Part shown: positions 8,787 through 15,817 of the stretch, in pieces | Numbering within the stretch: the stretch's first letter is position 1 | Layout of the letters: each line of letters opens with the position of its first letter | Assembly: GCF_025144145.1 (NCBI RefSeq) | Contig: NZ_CP083546.1 | Span: 3,630,001-3,694,000, forward strand | Direction of reading: 5' to 3' | DNA from: Leisingera sp. M658 | GTDB lineage: Bacteria > Pseudomonadota > Alphaproteobacteria > Rhodobacterales > Rhodobacteraceae | Length of the DNA stretch: 64,000 nt | The notes under the pieces: generated by a model | The model's database searches: none | The model's input: the letters and a program-made list of their open reading frames with translations, nothing else | What the model was told of the DNA's origin: nothing | Made by a program: the position numbers and the translations under genes

Positions 8787-9699
8787 ACGCCATTTGCGGC
8801 ATCCCATCGCCCACAAACGTCGCAACCACCTCTTTTAAAGCATGCACAGTTGTGAGTTCCGGTGTCCGGTCCAAAGAAGCGATGCAAATCTGCCGGGTTT
8901 GTTCCGGCTTGTTCAGCGTCAGAACCCGGGTTCCGCCGAGGTTTCCCAAGGCGTGCATCAGCGCACGCGGCAGAATCGTCGCCACCGAGCCTTCACGTGC
9001 CAGCACCATCGACGCCATGAAACCGTTGGATTCGGACACAATCTCCGGCTTCAACCCTAGATCGGCAAAGATCCGGTCCAGAATGCGGCGGTTCTGCATC
9101 TGCTGATCCAGCAAGCTGAGCGGCAGTTCTGCTGCTTCTGCCCAGCTGATCGTGTCGCCCCGGCCCGCCACCATCTGCTCCGGCGCCAGCAGAACATAGC
9201 TTTCTTCATAGAGCGGCTGAACCGTCACCAGATCCCGGCCCATGCTGTCGGAATAGGTGATCCCGGCATCAATTGTACCATCATAAAGGCGCTGCTGAAT
9301 AGCCAGCGATGTGGTGACTTCGACGCGGGCCAGGATCCGCGGATAGGCCTGATGCACCTGATCCACCAGCTGCGCGGCCCAAGCGGTGGCGGTCGGCACC
9401 ACCCCCAGTACCAGAGTGCCAGTCACTTCGCCGCGGGATGCCGCAATCTCCTGCTCCAATGCCTTGGCATCGTCCAGGATCGAGCGCGCCCGGCGCACAA
9501 TCATCATGCCTTCCTCGGTCAGCCCTTGGAACCGGTTGGCCCGGCGCACGATGGACAGGCCCAGCCGTTCCTCCAGATTGCGGATCCGCATCGAAAACGC
9601 AGGCTGCGAAATACCGCAATCAGCAGCGGCCTTGGCGAAATGCTGATGCCGCGCCAGCGCCGTCAGCAGCTGAAGGTCTTTAAGTTCGATCATGACCAA
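8785..9699 (-). CDS. LysR-family regulator, probably of formate dehydrogenase
   Basis: A 304-aa LysR regulator. The winged helix-turn-helix is at about residues 5-64 (LQLLTALARHQHFAKAAADC, then ISQPAFSMRIRNLEERLG) and a periplasmic-binding-protein-like effector domain covers about 90-300. It sits directly upstream of fdsGB-fdsA on the same strand, an arrangement seen in R. capsulatus-type fds loci where a LysR protein (FdsR) controls the operon. A perfect palindrome overlaps its stop codon and could be its operator at the fds promoter. Control of fds is a good inference; the effector, perhaps formate, is unknown. Confidence 0.85.
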   Translation of the reverse strand: MVMIELKDLQLLTALARHQHFAKAAADCGISQPAFSMRIRNLEERLGLSIVRRANRFQGLTEEGMMIVRRARSILDDAKALEQEIAASRGEVTGTLVLGVVPTATAWAAQLVDQVHQAYPRILARVEVTTSLAIQQRLYDGTIDAGITYSDSMGRDLVTVQPLYEESYVLLAPEQMVAGRGDTISWAEAAELPLSLLDQQMQNRRILDRIFADLGLKPEIVSESNGFMASMVLAREGSVATILPRALMHALGNLGGTRVLTLNKPEQTRQICIASLDRTPELTTVHALKEVVATFVGDGMPQMA

Positions 9700-9746
9700 A
9701 CCTTACGCTGCCGCTGCCGCACTGCGCAATGGGATCTGCTGCGCCC

Positions 9747-10298
9747 TCAGGAGCCGCTGTGCGCTTCGGCCTGACGAGCAGCCGCGCCGAAAAGCTCAGT
9801 CAATTCTTCCAGGGTTTCCGCAGCGCTGTGCAACCGTCCGGTTAGATCCGGGTGCTCCGCCAGTGCCTGCAGCAGCAGGCGTTCACGGAAATCCTGCAGG
9901 CTCTCTGACACATGGCAGCCTTCCTCAGTCAAGCTGTAGGTGACTCCGGAGCGGCCCGCCCCTTGTTTGCGGGTCAGCCCGGCAGAGGCAAGTTTGCGCA
10001 AGGAATACTGAATGTTGGGAATGTCGGTCCGGTTGGTGGCCCGGGCCAGTTCCTTGATTGTTTTGGACTGGCCACCCTTGCCGATCAACTGCAGCAGAGT
10101 AATCTCTGCACTTGCCAAGGACATGGTGCTGAGCTGCTCAAAACTGCCAGCCTGCCATCGGGTCAAACCCTCCCCCGCCCTTTGAATCGCCATTTCCAGC
10201 ATATGCAACCCGCCATCCGGCGACATCTCAACAGCCGTGTCAGCGGCCAGGCCAGCAGTCAAACAAGATAAAGGGGAACGGTCGACTTTGTTATCCAA
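9747..10298 (-). CDS. MarR-like winged-helix regulator
   Basis: A 183-aa protein with a MarR-type winged helix: TMSLASAEITLLQLIGKGGQ, then KTIKELARATNRTDIPNIQY and a wing ending in GVTYSLTEEG. I place the start at TTG 10298 because GGAG at 10306-10309 lies 7 nt before it and a perfect -10 hexamer (TATAAT on the minus strand, 10321-10326) lies just upstream. The in-frame start near 10400 would read through the promoter. The next gene downstream is the LysR regulator of formate dehydrogenase, 47 bp away on the same strand, so they may share a transcript. The target is unknown; roseobacter relatives of this type are usually annotated only as winged helix DNA-binding proteins. Confidence 0.75.
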   Translation of the reverse strand: MDNKVDRSPLSCLTAGLAADTAVEMSPDGGLHMLEMAIQRAGEGLTRWQAGSFEQLSTMSLASAEITLLQLIGKGGQSKTIKELARATNRTDIPNIQYSLRKLASAGLTRKQGAGRSGVTYSLTEEGCHVSESLQDFRERLLLQALAEHPDLTGRLHSAAETLEELTELFGAAARQAEAHSGS

Positions 10299-10305
10299 CG
10301 AACAA

Positions 10306-10326
10306 CTCCGAAAAAAATAAATTATA
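10306..10326 (-). promoter_or_regulatory. -10 hexamer and ribosome binding site of the MarR-like gene
   Basis: On the minus strand TATAAT (10321-10326) is followed 11 bp later by GGAG (10306-10309) and then TTG at 10298. The transcript would start inside the longer reading frame, which decides for the shorter protein. No good -35 hexamer is visible. Confidence 0.55.
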
Positions 10327-10400
10327 GCTGCCCTGAAAAGGCATGAAGACAGCGGATCAGAAAATGTCTCTACACAAAGCCGCCTGTCCGGCACCGGCAT

Positions 10401-10745
10401 GCAGTCAATCCCTGCATGTAGCGGCGGCGTCGGAAGTCCTTCTGAAAAACCAACTCAAATTACCCGTAACATATCCAACCAAATCCAAGAGATTTCAATA
10501 CCCGGCGTCGCCATCTGTTGCGCAACACCGGCATCAAACCGGCGACAAATAAGGGCATGCTCCGGTGGACTCTCGCGTTCGCCACCTGGCAGATCAGCAG
10601 GAACAGGCGGCTTCGCCAACTGAACCTGAAAATCAGCTCTGACTTTCCGGACGGGAGATCAGATCAAAAGCAACTGGACGCGCGGGCCAAAAGCGGAAAT
10701 TGGGTCAACGATCTGACAGAAAAGTCAGCTTTGCTTGGCATTTAA
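10401..10745. other. Intergenic chromosome left of the transposon
   Basis: No gene is supported. This is chromosomal DNA between the MarR-like gene and the left target duplication. Before the insertion it would have been joined directly to the DNA behind the tRNA-Arg gene now at 36,195-36,271. I see no obvious terminator or promoter apart from the T-tract behind the tRNA on the other side. Confidence 0.5.
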
Positions 10746-10750
10746 CATGT
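10746..10750. repeat. Left target-site duplication CATGT
   Basis: CATGT lies directly outside the left transposon terminus, and the same five bases lie directly outside the right terminus at 36184-36188. Five bp is the duplication length of Tn7-family transposition. One more base (A before CATGT) is also shared, most likely by chance with the terminal A of the right end. Confidence 0.8.
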
Positions 10751-10861
10751 TGCCGGGCGACACATATTTTTTCCTTTTTGGGAAACTTGGCTGATTGATT
10801 TTAAAGGGAAATAATTTCAGCCGACGCAGCAGGGTTACCTTTTGCGACTCATAGCTTTTCC
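10751..10861 (+). repeat. Left end of the Tn7-like transposon
   Basis: The terminal site TGCCGGGCGACACATA (10751-10766) is followed by an internal copy at 10838-10861 that starts CCTTTTGCGACTCATAGC. This matches the right-end site read on the minus strand at 36119-36141, CCTTTGCGCCGCATAGC, across about 23 bp with few changes. Such spaced repeats near the termini are what TnsB binds in Tn7. A weaker candidate lies at about 10785-10800. Confidence 0.75.
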
Positions 10862-10909
10862 ATTGAGCAAGGCGCTGGTTCGGTTTCCATTGGCCGTCAG
10901 ACGTGCGGT

Positions 10910-11278
10910 TTAAGTTTCGCTGGACCCGCAAATCTCATCCAAGCTGCTCAGAACGTTTGCTAGTTCTTGCCTGACAAGATTGATGCGCTCCGAGGAAAGA
11001 GCCTCTTTCCTTCCTGCCAGTTCCAGAACCACGGCGAGGACGGTATCTGAATGCCTCATCAGTTCGATCAGATGCTCGCCTGCCGGCCCGTATGAGCCCG
11101 ATATCCAGTTCTTTGCAGTACGTTCACTCACATCTGTCCATCTGATCATGGTTTTGGCAGCCCGGCCCGCACCACCCAATTCTTGAGACAATGCAGTGCT
11201 GATTGCCTCACGGTACTCTGCCGAAGAAACTGCCCCTTGGCCTGTCCGATGAAACGTGTTGCCCGTTTTATGAAACAT
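10910..11278 (-). CDS. Small HTH-like protein at the left end of the transposon
   Basis: A 122-aa protein with a helical, HTH-like core (KTMIRWTDVSERTAKNWISG), a pattern of small DNA-binding proteins found in alphaproteobacterial islands. It is not a family I can name. It is divergent from the recombinase-ParB-ParB operon and lies just inside the left terminus. Two 12-bp palindromic sites, GAAACATGTTTC and a one-mismatch copy, overlap its proposed start, so autoregulation and control of the divergent recombinase operon is likely. Because the palindrome covers the ATG at 11276-11278, the true start could be further in, but no better start codon with a ribosome binding site is visible. Confidence 0.65.
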   Translation of the reverse strand: MFHKTGNTFHRTGQGAVSSAEYREAISTALSQELGGAGRAAKTMIRWTDVSERTAKNWISGSYGPAGEHLIELMRHSDTVLAVVLELAGRKEALSSERINLVRQELANVLSSLDEICGSSET

Positions 11279-11283
11279 GTTTC
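11251..11283. promoter_or_regulatory. Two palindromic operator-like sites
   Basis: GAAACATGTTTC at 11272-11283 is a perfect 12-bp palindrome; GAAACGTGTTGC at 11251-11262 is the same motif with one arm base changed. They are 21 bp apart, two helical turns, so proteins bound to both would lie on one face of the DNA. They sit between the small HTH gene and the divergent recombinase operon. Confidence 0.55.
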
Positions 11284-11366
11284 CGGTCCTCTGCCGCTAC
11301 AACTGGGGAAGGAATCGCGGATCATTTGCGCAGATTTGCGAACTTGAGAAACGGAGGGCCAGAGCA

Positions 11367-12926
11367 TTGAGTTGGCCAAACGACGACCGCAACAGGGACA
11401 AACGGCTCAAAACTGCCGCACAATATGTTCGCATGTCGACTGAGCATCAGCGCTACTCGACCGAAAACCAGTCGGATGCCATCGCGCGTTACGCCGATGA
11501 GCGGGGCTATCAGATCGTGAAAACCTACTCGGATGCGGGTAAAAGCGGTTTACGCATCGAAGGCCGGAGCGGCCTGACCCGGCTCATCGAAGACATCGAG
11601 GCTGGCCAGGAAGAATTCAGGACAGTGCTTGTGTATGACGTCAGCCGCTGGGGCCGTTTCCAGGACGCTGACGAGAGTGCTTACTACGAATACATCTGCA
11701 AGCGGGCTGGCATATCGGTGGAGTACTGCGCTGAGCAGTTTGAAAACGACGGCAGCCCTGTTTCAACCATCGTCAAAGGCGTCAAACGGGCGATGGCCGG
11801 CGAATACAGCAGAGAGCTTTCGCAGAAAGTCTTTGCCGGCCAGAGCCGCCTGATTGAACTCGGTTTCCGCCAGGGCGGCGCGCCTGGCTTCGGCCTGCGG
11901 CGCATGCTGATTGATGAAAGCGGCCGCCAAAAGGGGATTTTGCAGCGCGGCGAGCACAAGAGTATTCAGACAGACCGTGTGACTCTGGTGCCGGGGCCTG
12001 AAGAAGAAGTCGCCATCGTAAATCAGATATTCCGGAACTTCGTGGATCACGGCCGGTCTGAAAGAGAAATCGCAGCAGATCTGAACGCGCGCGGTATCAG
12101 AACAGATCTGGGCCGCGAGTGGACGCCGCCGGTCATCCGCCAGCTGCTCACCAATGAGAAATACATTGGCAACAATCTCTGGAACCGCAATTCCTTCAAG
12201 TTGAAGAAGCGCCATGTGCGCAATGCCCCGGGCGACTGGGTGCGTGCCGCCGGTGTATTTGAAGCCATCGTTGACGCCGGCCTGTTTGCCGCTGCCGGTG
12301 CAATTATTGCTTCAAGAGTGCGGCGTTATTCAGATGAGGAAATGCTGAACGGGCTGTGGGATGCTCTTCAGACTCACGGGTTTCTGTCCGGGATTGTTAT
12401 AAACGAAGCCCCGGGCTTGCCATCCAGCGGCGCGTACCAAAGCAGGTTCGGCAGCCTCTTGCGCGCCTACAAGCTGGTCGGCTTCATGCCGGATAGGGAC
12501 TACAGGTACATTGAGATCAACAAGCGGCTCCGCAAAGTCCATTCGAACATCCTGCGTGACGTTGCCGGCGGGGTTGAGGCCGCTGGCGGGCATGTTGACC
12601 ATGACGGAAAAACCGGCCTGCTGACGGTAAACGGAGAGTTTTCCGCATCACTTGTTATTGCCAGGTGCAGACAGACCAGCGCCGGCGCATTTCGCTGGAT
12701 TATCCGGCTGGATACCGGTTTGGTTCCGGACCTAACCATTGTTGCGCGCATGGATCAGGCAAATGACGCACCGCTCGATTTCTACTTGCTGCCGATGTTT
12801 GACATTACCCTTCCAAAGCTGCGCTTTTCGGAAAGCAATGGCCTGTCCCTTGACGCTTACCGGTTCGGCGATCTCGAACACTTCTTCCGCATGGCCTCGC
12901 GCTCTCCGGTTCAGGAGGCCGCATGA
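11367..12926 (+). CDS. Large serine recombinase
   Basis: A 519-aa recombinase of the resolvase/invertase superfamily. The N-terminal catalytic domain has YVRMSTEHQ with nucleophile Ser24 in the Y-x-R-x-S context, then DAGKSGLRIEGRSGL and VYDVSRWGRF with the conserved arginines. A recombinase domain follows (GFGLRRML, then EREIAADLNARGIRT and LLTNEKYIGN). The C-terminal part is long and lacks an evident zinc ribbon. I choose TTG 11367, which has GGAGG at 11353-11357, over the ATG at 11277 because the longer form would cover the divergent operator. It overlaps the downstream ParB-like gene by 4 bp (ATGA). The role may be resolution or a second mobility mechanism; a serine recombinase is not needed by a TnsA-containing transposon. 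Confidence 0.85.
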   Translation: MSWPNDDRNRDKRLKTAAQYVRMSTEHQRYSTENQSDAIARYADERGYQIVKTYSDAGKSGLRIEGRSGLTRLIEDIEAGQEEFRTVLVYDVSRWGRFQDADESAYYEYICKRAGISVEYCAEQFENDGSPVSTIVKGVKRAMAGEYSRELSQKVFAGQSRLIELGFRQGGAPGFGLRRMLIDESGRQKGILQRGEHKSIQTDRVTLVPGPEEEVAIVNQIFRNFVDHGRSEREIAADLNARGIRTDLGREWTPPVIRQLLTNEKYIGNNLWNRNSFKLKKRHVRNAPGDWVRAAGVFEAIVDAGLFAAAGAIIASRVRRYSDEEMLNGLWDALQTHGFLSGIVINEAPGLPSSGAYQSRFGSLLRAYKLVGFMPDRDYRYIEINKRLRKVHSNILRDVAGGVEAAGGHVDHDGKTGLLTVNGEFSASLVIARCRQTSAGAFRWIIRLDTGLVPDLTIVARMDQANDAPLDFYLLPMFDITLPKLRFSESNGLSLDAYRFGDLEHFFRMASRSPVQEAA

Positions 12927-13825
12927 TGATCAACCCGCAGGAAGAGCACACGGAACTGATCCCGGTCGACGCGGTTACGGTGATCAATCCGCGGGTGCGC
13001 AATCAAAAGGTATTCGATGAGATCGTCGCCAATATCGCCGAACTAGGCCTGAAACGGCCAATAACAGTTGCTGCACGCGAGACCGGGCCTGATGAGCCGC
13101 CTGCCTATGAGCTGGTATGCGGCCAGGGCCGACTGGAGGCTTTCAAGGCTTTAGGGCAAAAGAAAATTCCTGCTGTCGTTATCACTGCCAGCAGCGAAGA
13201 TTGCCTTGTCATGAGCCTGGTTGAAAACCTGGCACGCAGGAAGCATCACTCTCTGGACCTGCTGAGAGATATCAGGCGCCTCAAGGACAGCGGCTACACC
13301 GAACGTGAAATTGCGGGAAAGACGCAGCTCTCAAGAAAATACGTGCATGGCGTCCTCCGGCTGCTTGAGAGCCAGGAGCATCGTTTGCTTCGTGCAGTGG
13401 AAAGCGGGAAAATCCCGGTCAGTGTTGCCGTTGACATTGCCGAAGCTGATGAAGTCGGCGTGCAGACCGTTCTCAGGCAGGCCTATGAAAAGAACCTCCT
13501 GCGCGGCAGCCGCCTTATGGCCGCAAAACGTCTCGTCGAAGCCCGGCAGCTGCATGGCAAAGGGCGGGCAACGGCTGAAAGAAAGTCTCGAAAGAGCCTG
13601 TCCGTCGAAAGCCTGCTCAGAACCTACCAGAACGACGTTGAAAAGAAGAAGATGCTGCTGCGCAAAGCGAGCGCAACCCGAAGCGAAATGCTGTTCCTCA
13701 TGCAGTCGCTAAAGACTCTTCTGTCCGATGAGAATTTCGTCACTCTGCTGCGCGCCGAGGGTTTGGCAAACATTCCGAAGACAATCGCAGACCGGCTGAC
13801 ACGGGCAGAAGGAACTACTGCATGA
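12923..13825 (+). CDS. ParB-like protein 1 of the recombinase operon
   Basis: A 300-aa protein with a ParB N-terminal CTPase-type domain (IPVDAVTVINPRVRNQKVFD, then VCGQGRLEAFKALGQKKIPA in place of the usual GERRxRA box) followed by an HTH (GYTEREIAGKTQLSRKYVHG) and a helical C-terminal region. The changed box, GQGR for GERR, is typical of ParB relatives that act in regulation or in accessory elements. It overlaps both the recombinase gene upstream and a second ParB-like gene downstream by 4 bp, so three proteins are made from one coupled message. No ParA is present. The function is not known to me. Confidence 0.8.
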   Translation: MMINPQEEHTELIPVDAVTVINPRVRNQKVFDEIVANIAELGLKRPITVAARETGPDEPPAYELVCGQGRLEAFKALGQKKIPAVVITASSEDCLVMSLVENLARRKHHSLDLLRDIRRLKDSGYTEREIAGKTQLSRKYVHGVLRLLESQEHRLLRAVESGKIPVSVAVDIAEADEVGVQTVLRQAYEKNLLRGSRLMAAKRLVEARQLHGKGRATAERKSRKSLSVESLLRTYQNDVEKKKMLLRKASATRSEMLFLMQSLKTLLSDENFVTLLRAEGLANIPKTIADRLTRAEGTTA

Positions 13826-14721
13826 CACCGAAAGACGAAGAACAGACCGTCGCCGCAGCCTTTGAACGCAAGCTGCTGCATATACCGTTTGCCCAAATCG
13901 CACCGCTCTATCTTGTGACGCCTCAGAAGAAAGCCACCGTCAAATACAAACAGATCGCGACCACCATTCTGGAAACCGGGCTGGTCGAGCCCATTGTTGT
14001 TGCGCGCGACCGGCAGGATCCGCGTGCCTTTACGTTACTGGATGGGCACCTGAGGCTCGAAGTGCTGAAAGACCACGGTCAGACGGCAGCAAAATGCCTC
14101 GTTTCCACGGATGACGAGGCCTTCACCTACAATAATCGGATCAGCCGCCTGGCAACAATCCAGGAGCATAAAATGATCCTGCGCGCCTTGACACTAGGCG
14201 TCCCCGAAGACCGTCTGGCGCGGGCCCTCAATATCAACCTTAAAACCCTTCAGGAAAAGAGGCGTCTTCTGGACGGGATCTGCGAAGAGGCCGCCGAACT
14301 TCTGAAAGACAAGCAGGTTGCCCTTACCAGTTTCCAGGTGCTCAAGAAAATGAAGCCGCTGCGCCAGATCGAGGCTGCCAGGCTGATGGTTGCGATGAAC
14401 AAGTACACGATCAATTACGTACGCTCCCTTTTGGCGGCAACACCTGACAGGCAGCTTGTGGCGGAGGCCGCTCCGAAGAAAATTAAGGGCATCTCCCGGG
14501 AGCAGCTCGACCTCATGGAACGCGAGTCCGCCAATCTGGAGCGCGAGGTCCGCCTGGTCGAGGAAAGCTACGGCGCGGATCATCTCGATCTTGTTTTGGC
14601 CCGCGGGTACATTTCAAAACTGCTGAGCAATGCGCGGATCGCGAGATACCTGTCGCAGCATCACGGAGAGTTCCTGCCGGAGTTTGAGAAGATAACGGAA
14701 ACGGGGGCACTTGCGTCTTAA
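13822..14721 (+). CDS. ParB-like protein 2 of the recombinase operon
   Basis: A 299-aa protein related to, but clearly different from, its upstream neighbour. The ParB-type box reads LLDGHLRLEVLKDHGQTAAK at about residues 72-91, preceded by a TILETGLVEPIVVARD segment. The middle region is helical with an HTH-like stretch (VPEDRLARALNINLKTLQEK), and the C-terminal third resembles the RepB C-terminal domain found in plasmid partition proteins. Translation is coupled to the first ParB gene. A recombinase followed by two different ParB-like proteins suggests a complex that binds DNA on both sides of a recombination site, which is inference. Confidence 0.78.
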   Translation: MTPKDEEQTVAAAFERKLLHIPFAQIAPLYLVTPQKKATVKYKQIATTILETGLVEPIVVARDRQDPRAFTLLDGHLRLEVLKDHGQTAAKCLVSTDDEAFTYNNRISRLATIQEHKMILRALTLGVPEDRLARALNINLKTLQEKRRLLDGICEEAAELLKDKQVALTSFQVLKKMKPLRQIEAARLMVAMNKYTINYVRSLLAATPDRQLVAEAAPKKIKGISREQLDLMERESANLEREVRLVEESYGADHLDLVLARGYISKLLSNARIARYLSQHHGEFLPEFEKITETGALAS

Positions 14722-15174
14722 CCTGTGCGGCCGGCTGGCTGCATTCCGGGGACCCGGACCCATCAAGCGCGGGGACCGCAGGAGACGCCGCACGGCGGGG
14801 CGGATCAAGCGCGGCGGCGGGAATGGCGGCGAACCCGTTTGAGCCCGCCAGGCCGGGCCAGATGCCTGGCAAATTTCGAGAAATGCCTGCGCGCCTCAAG
14901 TTCTGAACATGACGCGCGCAGGCACTTCAGTGCGGATCAGTCCTGACAGCGCATCTGCGGCAGGAGCGCGGGCAAAAAACAAAATCCGGTATTGTCCCGC
15001 ATTGCGGACAGAGAGGCCGGCTCACCAAATGGCGGGATACTGAATTCCTGCCTCGGAGATGACAGAGCAAAACAGCTGTGCTACCAGAACCTATGATCTG
15101 ACTGTTTTCCATCCTGCCGCGCTCAACACGGAATGCTCCGTGGCAAGTGACTTGCGCGCATGAAAGGAAAACAC
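14722..15174. other. Intergenic region after the ParB operon
   Basis: No gene is supported. It contains a large perfect hairpin (listed separately) and two copies of ATCAAGCGCGG near 14762 and 14804. The rest is G+C-rich noncoding DNA. Confidence 0.45.
14884..14924. terminator. 11-bp hairpin downstream of the ParB operon
   Basis: TGCCTGCGCGC (14884-14894) and GCGCGCAGGCA (14914-14924) form a perfect 11-bp inverted repeat with a 19-nt loop, 163 bp past the stop of the second ParB gene. There is no clear T-run, so it may be a terminator for the operon or a binding site for one of its DNA-binding proteins. Confidence 0.45.
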
Positions 15175-15459
15175 ATGAAACCTACCGGTCTTCCACCCAT
15201 TCAAGGCAAACGTTTCGACATCGAAACGCTCCAGTACAATGCCGTCAGCCTGATGAAGCAAGCCGACAAGGGCCCCACCTTCCTTCGCCATGGCGGGCGG
15301 GTCTCATATGTGGTTTTGGCCGAGGAACTCTTTGACCGGCTCTGGCCGGATTCGCGGCGCGCCTGGAGTGTCGATGAGACGCCTTACCGTTTGGAACAGC
15401 TTCTGCTCGAAGCGCTGAACAGCTCGCTTGCAGAACACGGCGGCGGCGAAGAGGTCTAG
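15175..15459 (+). CDS. Phd/YefM-like antitoxin-type protein
   Basis: A 94-aa protein whose pattern, conversion of a flexible N-terminus to DIETLQYNAVSLMKQADKGP followed by FLRHGGRVSYVVLAEELFDR, matches the Phd/YefM antitoxin fold (short helices, then a beta strand reading xxVVLxxExFxxL). The ATG at 15175 is preferred to one at 15160 because AGGAAA lies just upstream of it. No toxin gene follows on this strand; the nearest neighbour is a 70-aa gene on the other strand. It could be an orphan antitoxin, or a small DNA-binding regulator with that fold. Confidence 0.6.
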   Translation: MKPTGLPPIQGKRFDIETLQYNAVSLMKQADKGPTFLRHGGRVSYVVLAEELFDRLWPDSRRAWSVDETPYRLEQLLLEALNSSLAEHGGGEEV

Positions 15460-15591
15460 GGCCGCAACGCTTTCCGGGCGCCTGCGATGGAGACGGCGCC
15501 CGGTTTCCTGCAACTGCCGGATGTTTGGAGCCGGCGCAACGAAAGGCGAACGCCGCTGAACGGGTGCTATGTGAACCGATCTCCGGTTGAG

Positions 15592-15804
15592 TCACTCCAG
15601 ATCCTCATGGTCTTCCTCCGCTTCGGGAACATCCGAGAAAACCTCGTAAATCCCCCTGCGCTTCATCCGCCGTACCCAGCTCACATGCGAGAGCACCTGA
15701 TCCACTTCATAATCGTCGCCACCGCGCCGGTAGGCATCGGTGATCAGTCTGAGCTGCGCTTCCAAATCGTCAGCAAGTTCTTCGTCGGTCAGATCTGCAG
15801 TCAT
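15592..15804 (-). CDS. 70-aa protein at the end of the tns operon
   Basis: A 70-aa acidic, helical protein (MTADLTDEELADDLEAQLRL, later DQVLSHVSWVRRMKRRG and an acidic tail). The start is 13 bp downstream of the tniQ stop, with GAGGAAA 5-6 nt before the ATG, so it belongs to the tns operon. I do not recognise a family. Being the last gene of the tnsABC-tniQ message, it could be a small accessory factor of the transposase or an antitoxin-like regulator. A longer frame up to 15960 exists but overlaps tniQ and has no ribosome binding site. Confidence 0.6.
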   Translation of the reverse strand: MTADLTDEELADDLEAQLRLITDAYRRGGDDYEVDQVLSHVSWVRRMKRRGIYEVFSDVPEAEEDHEDLE

Positions 15805-15817
15805 CTCGTTTTCCTCG

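Noticed and set aside
5309-9106. Long plus-strand open frames opposite the formate dehydrogenase genes
   Set aside because: They are antisense shadows of G+C-rich genes whose minus-strand products are complete, recognised enzymes. The plus-strand frames show no domain or ribosome binding site.
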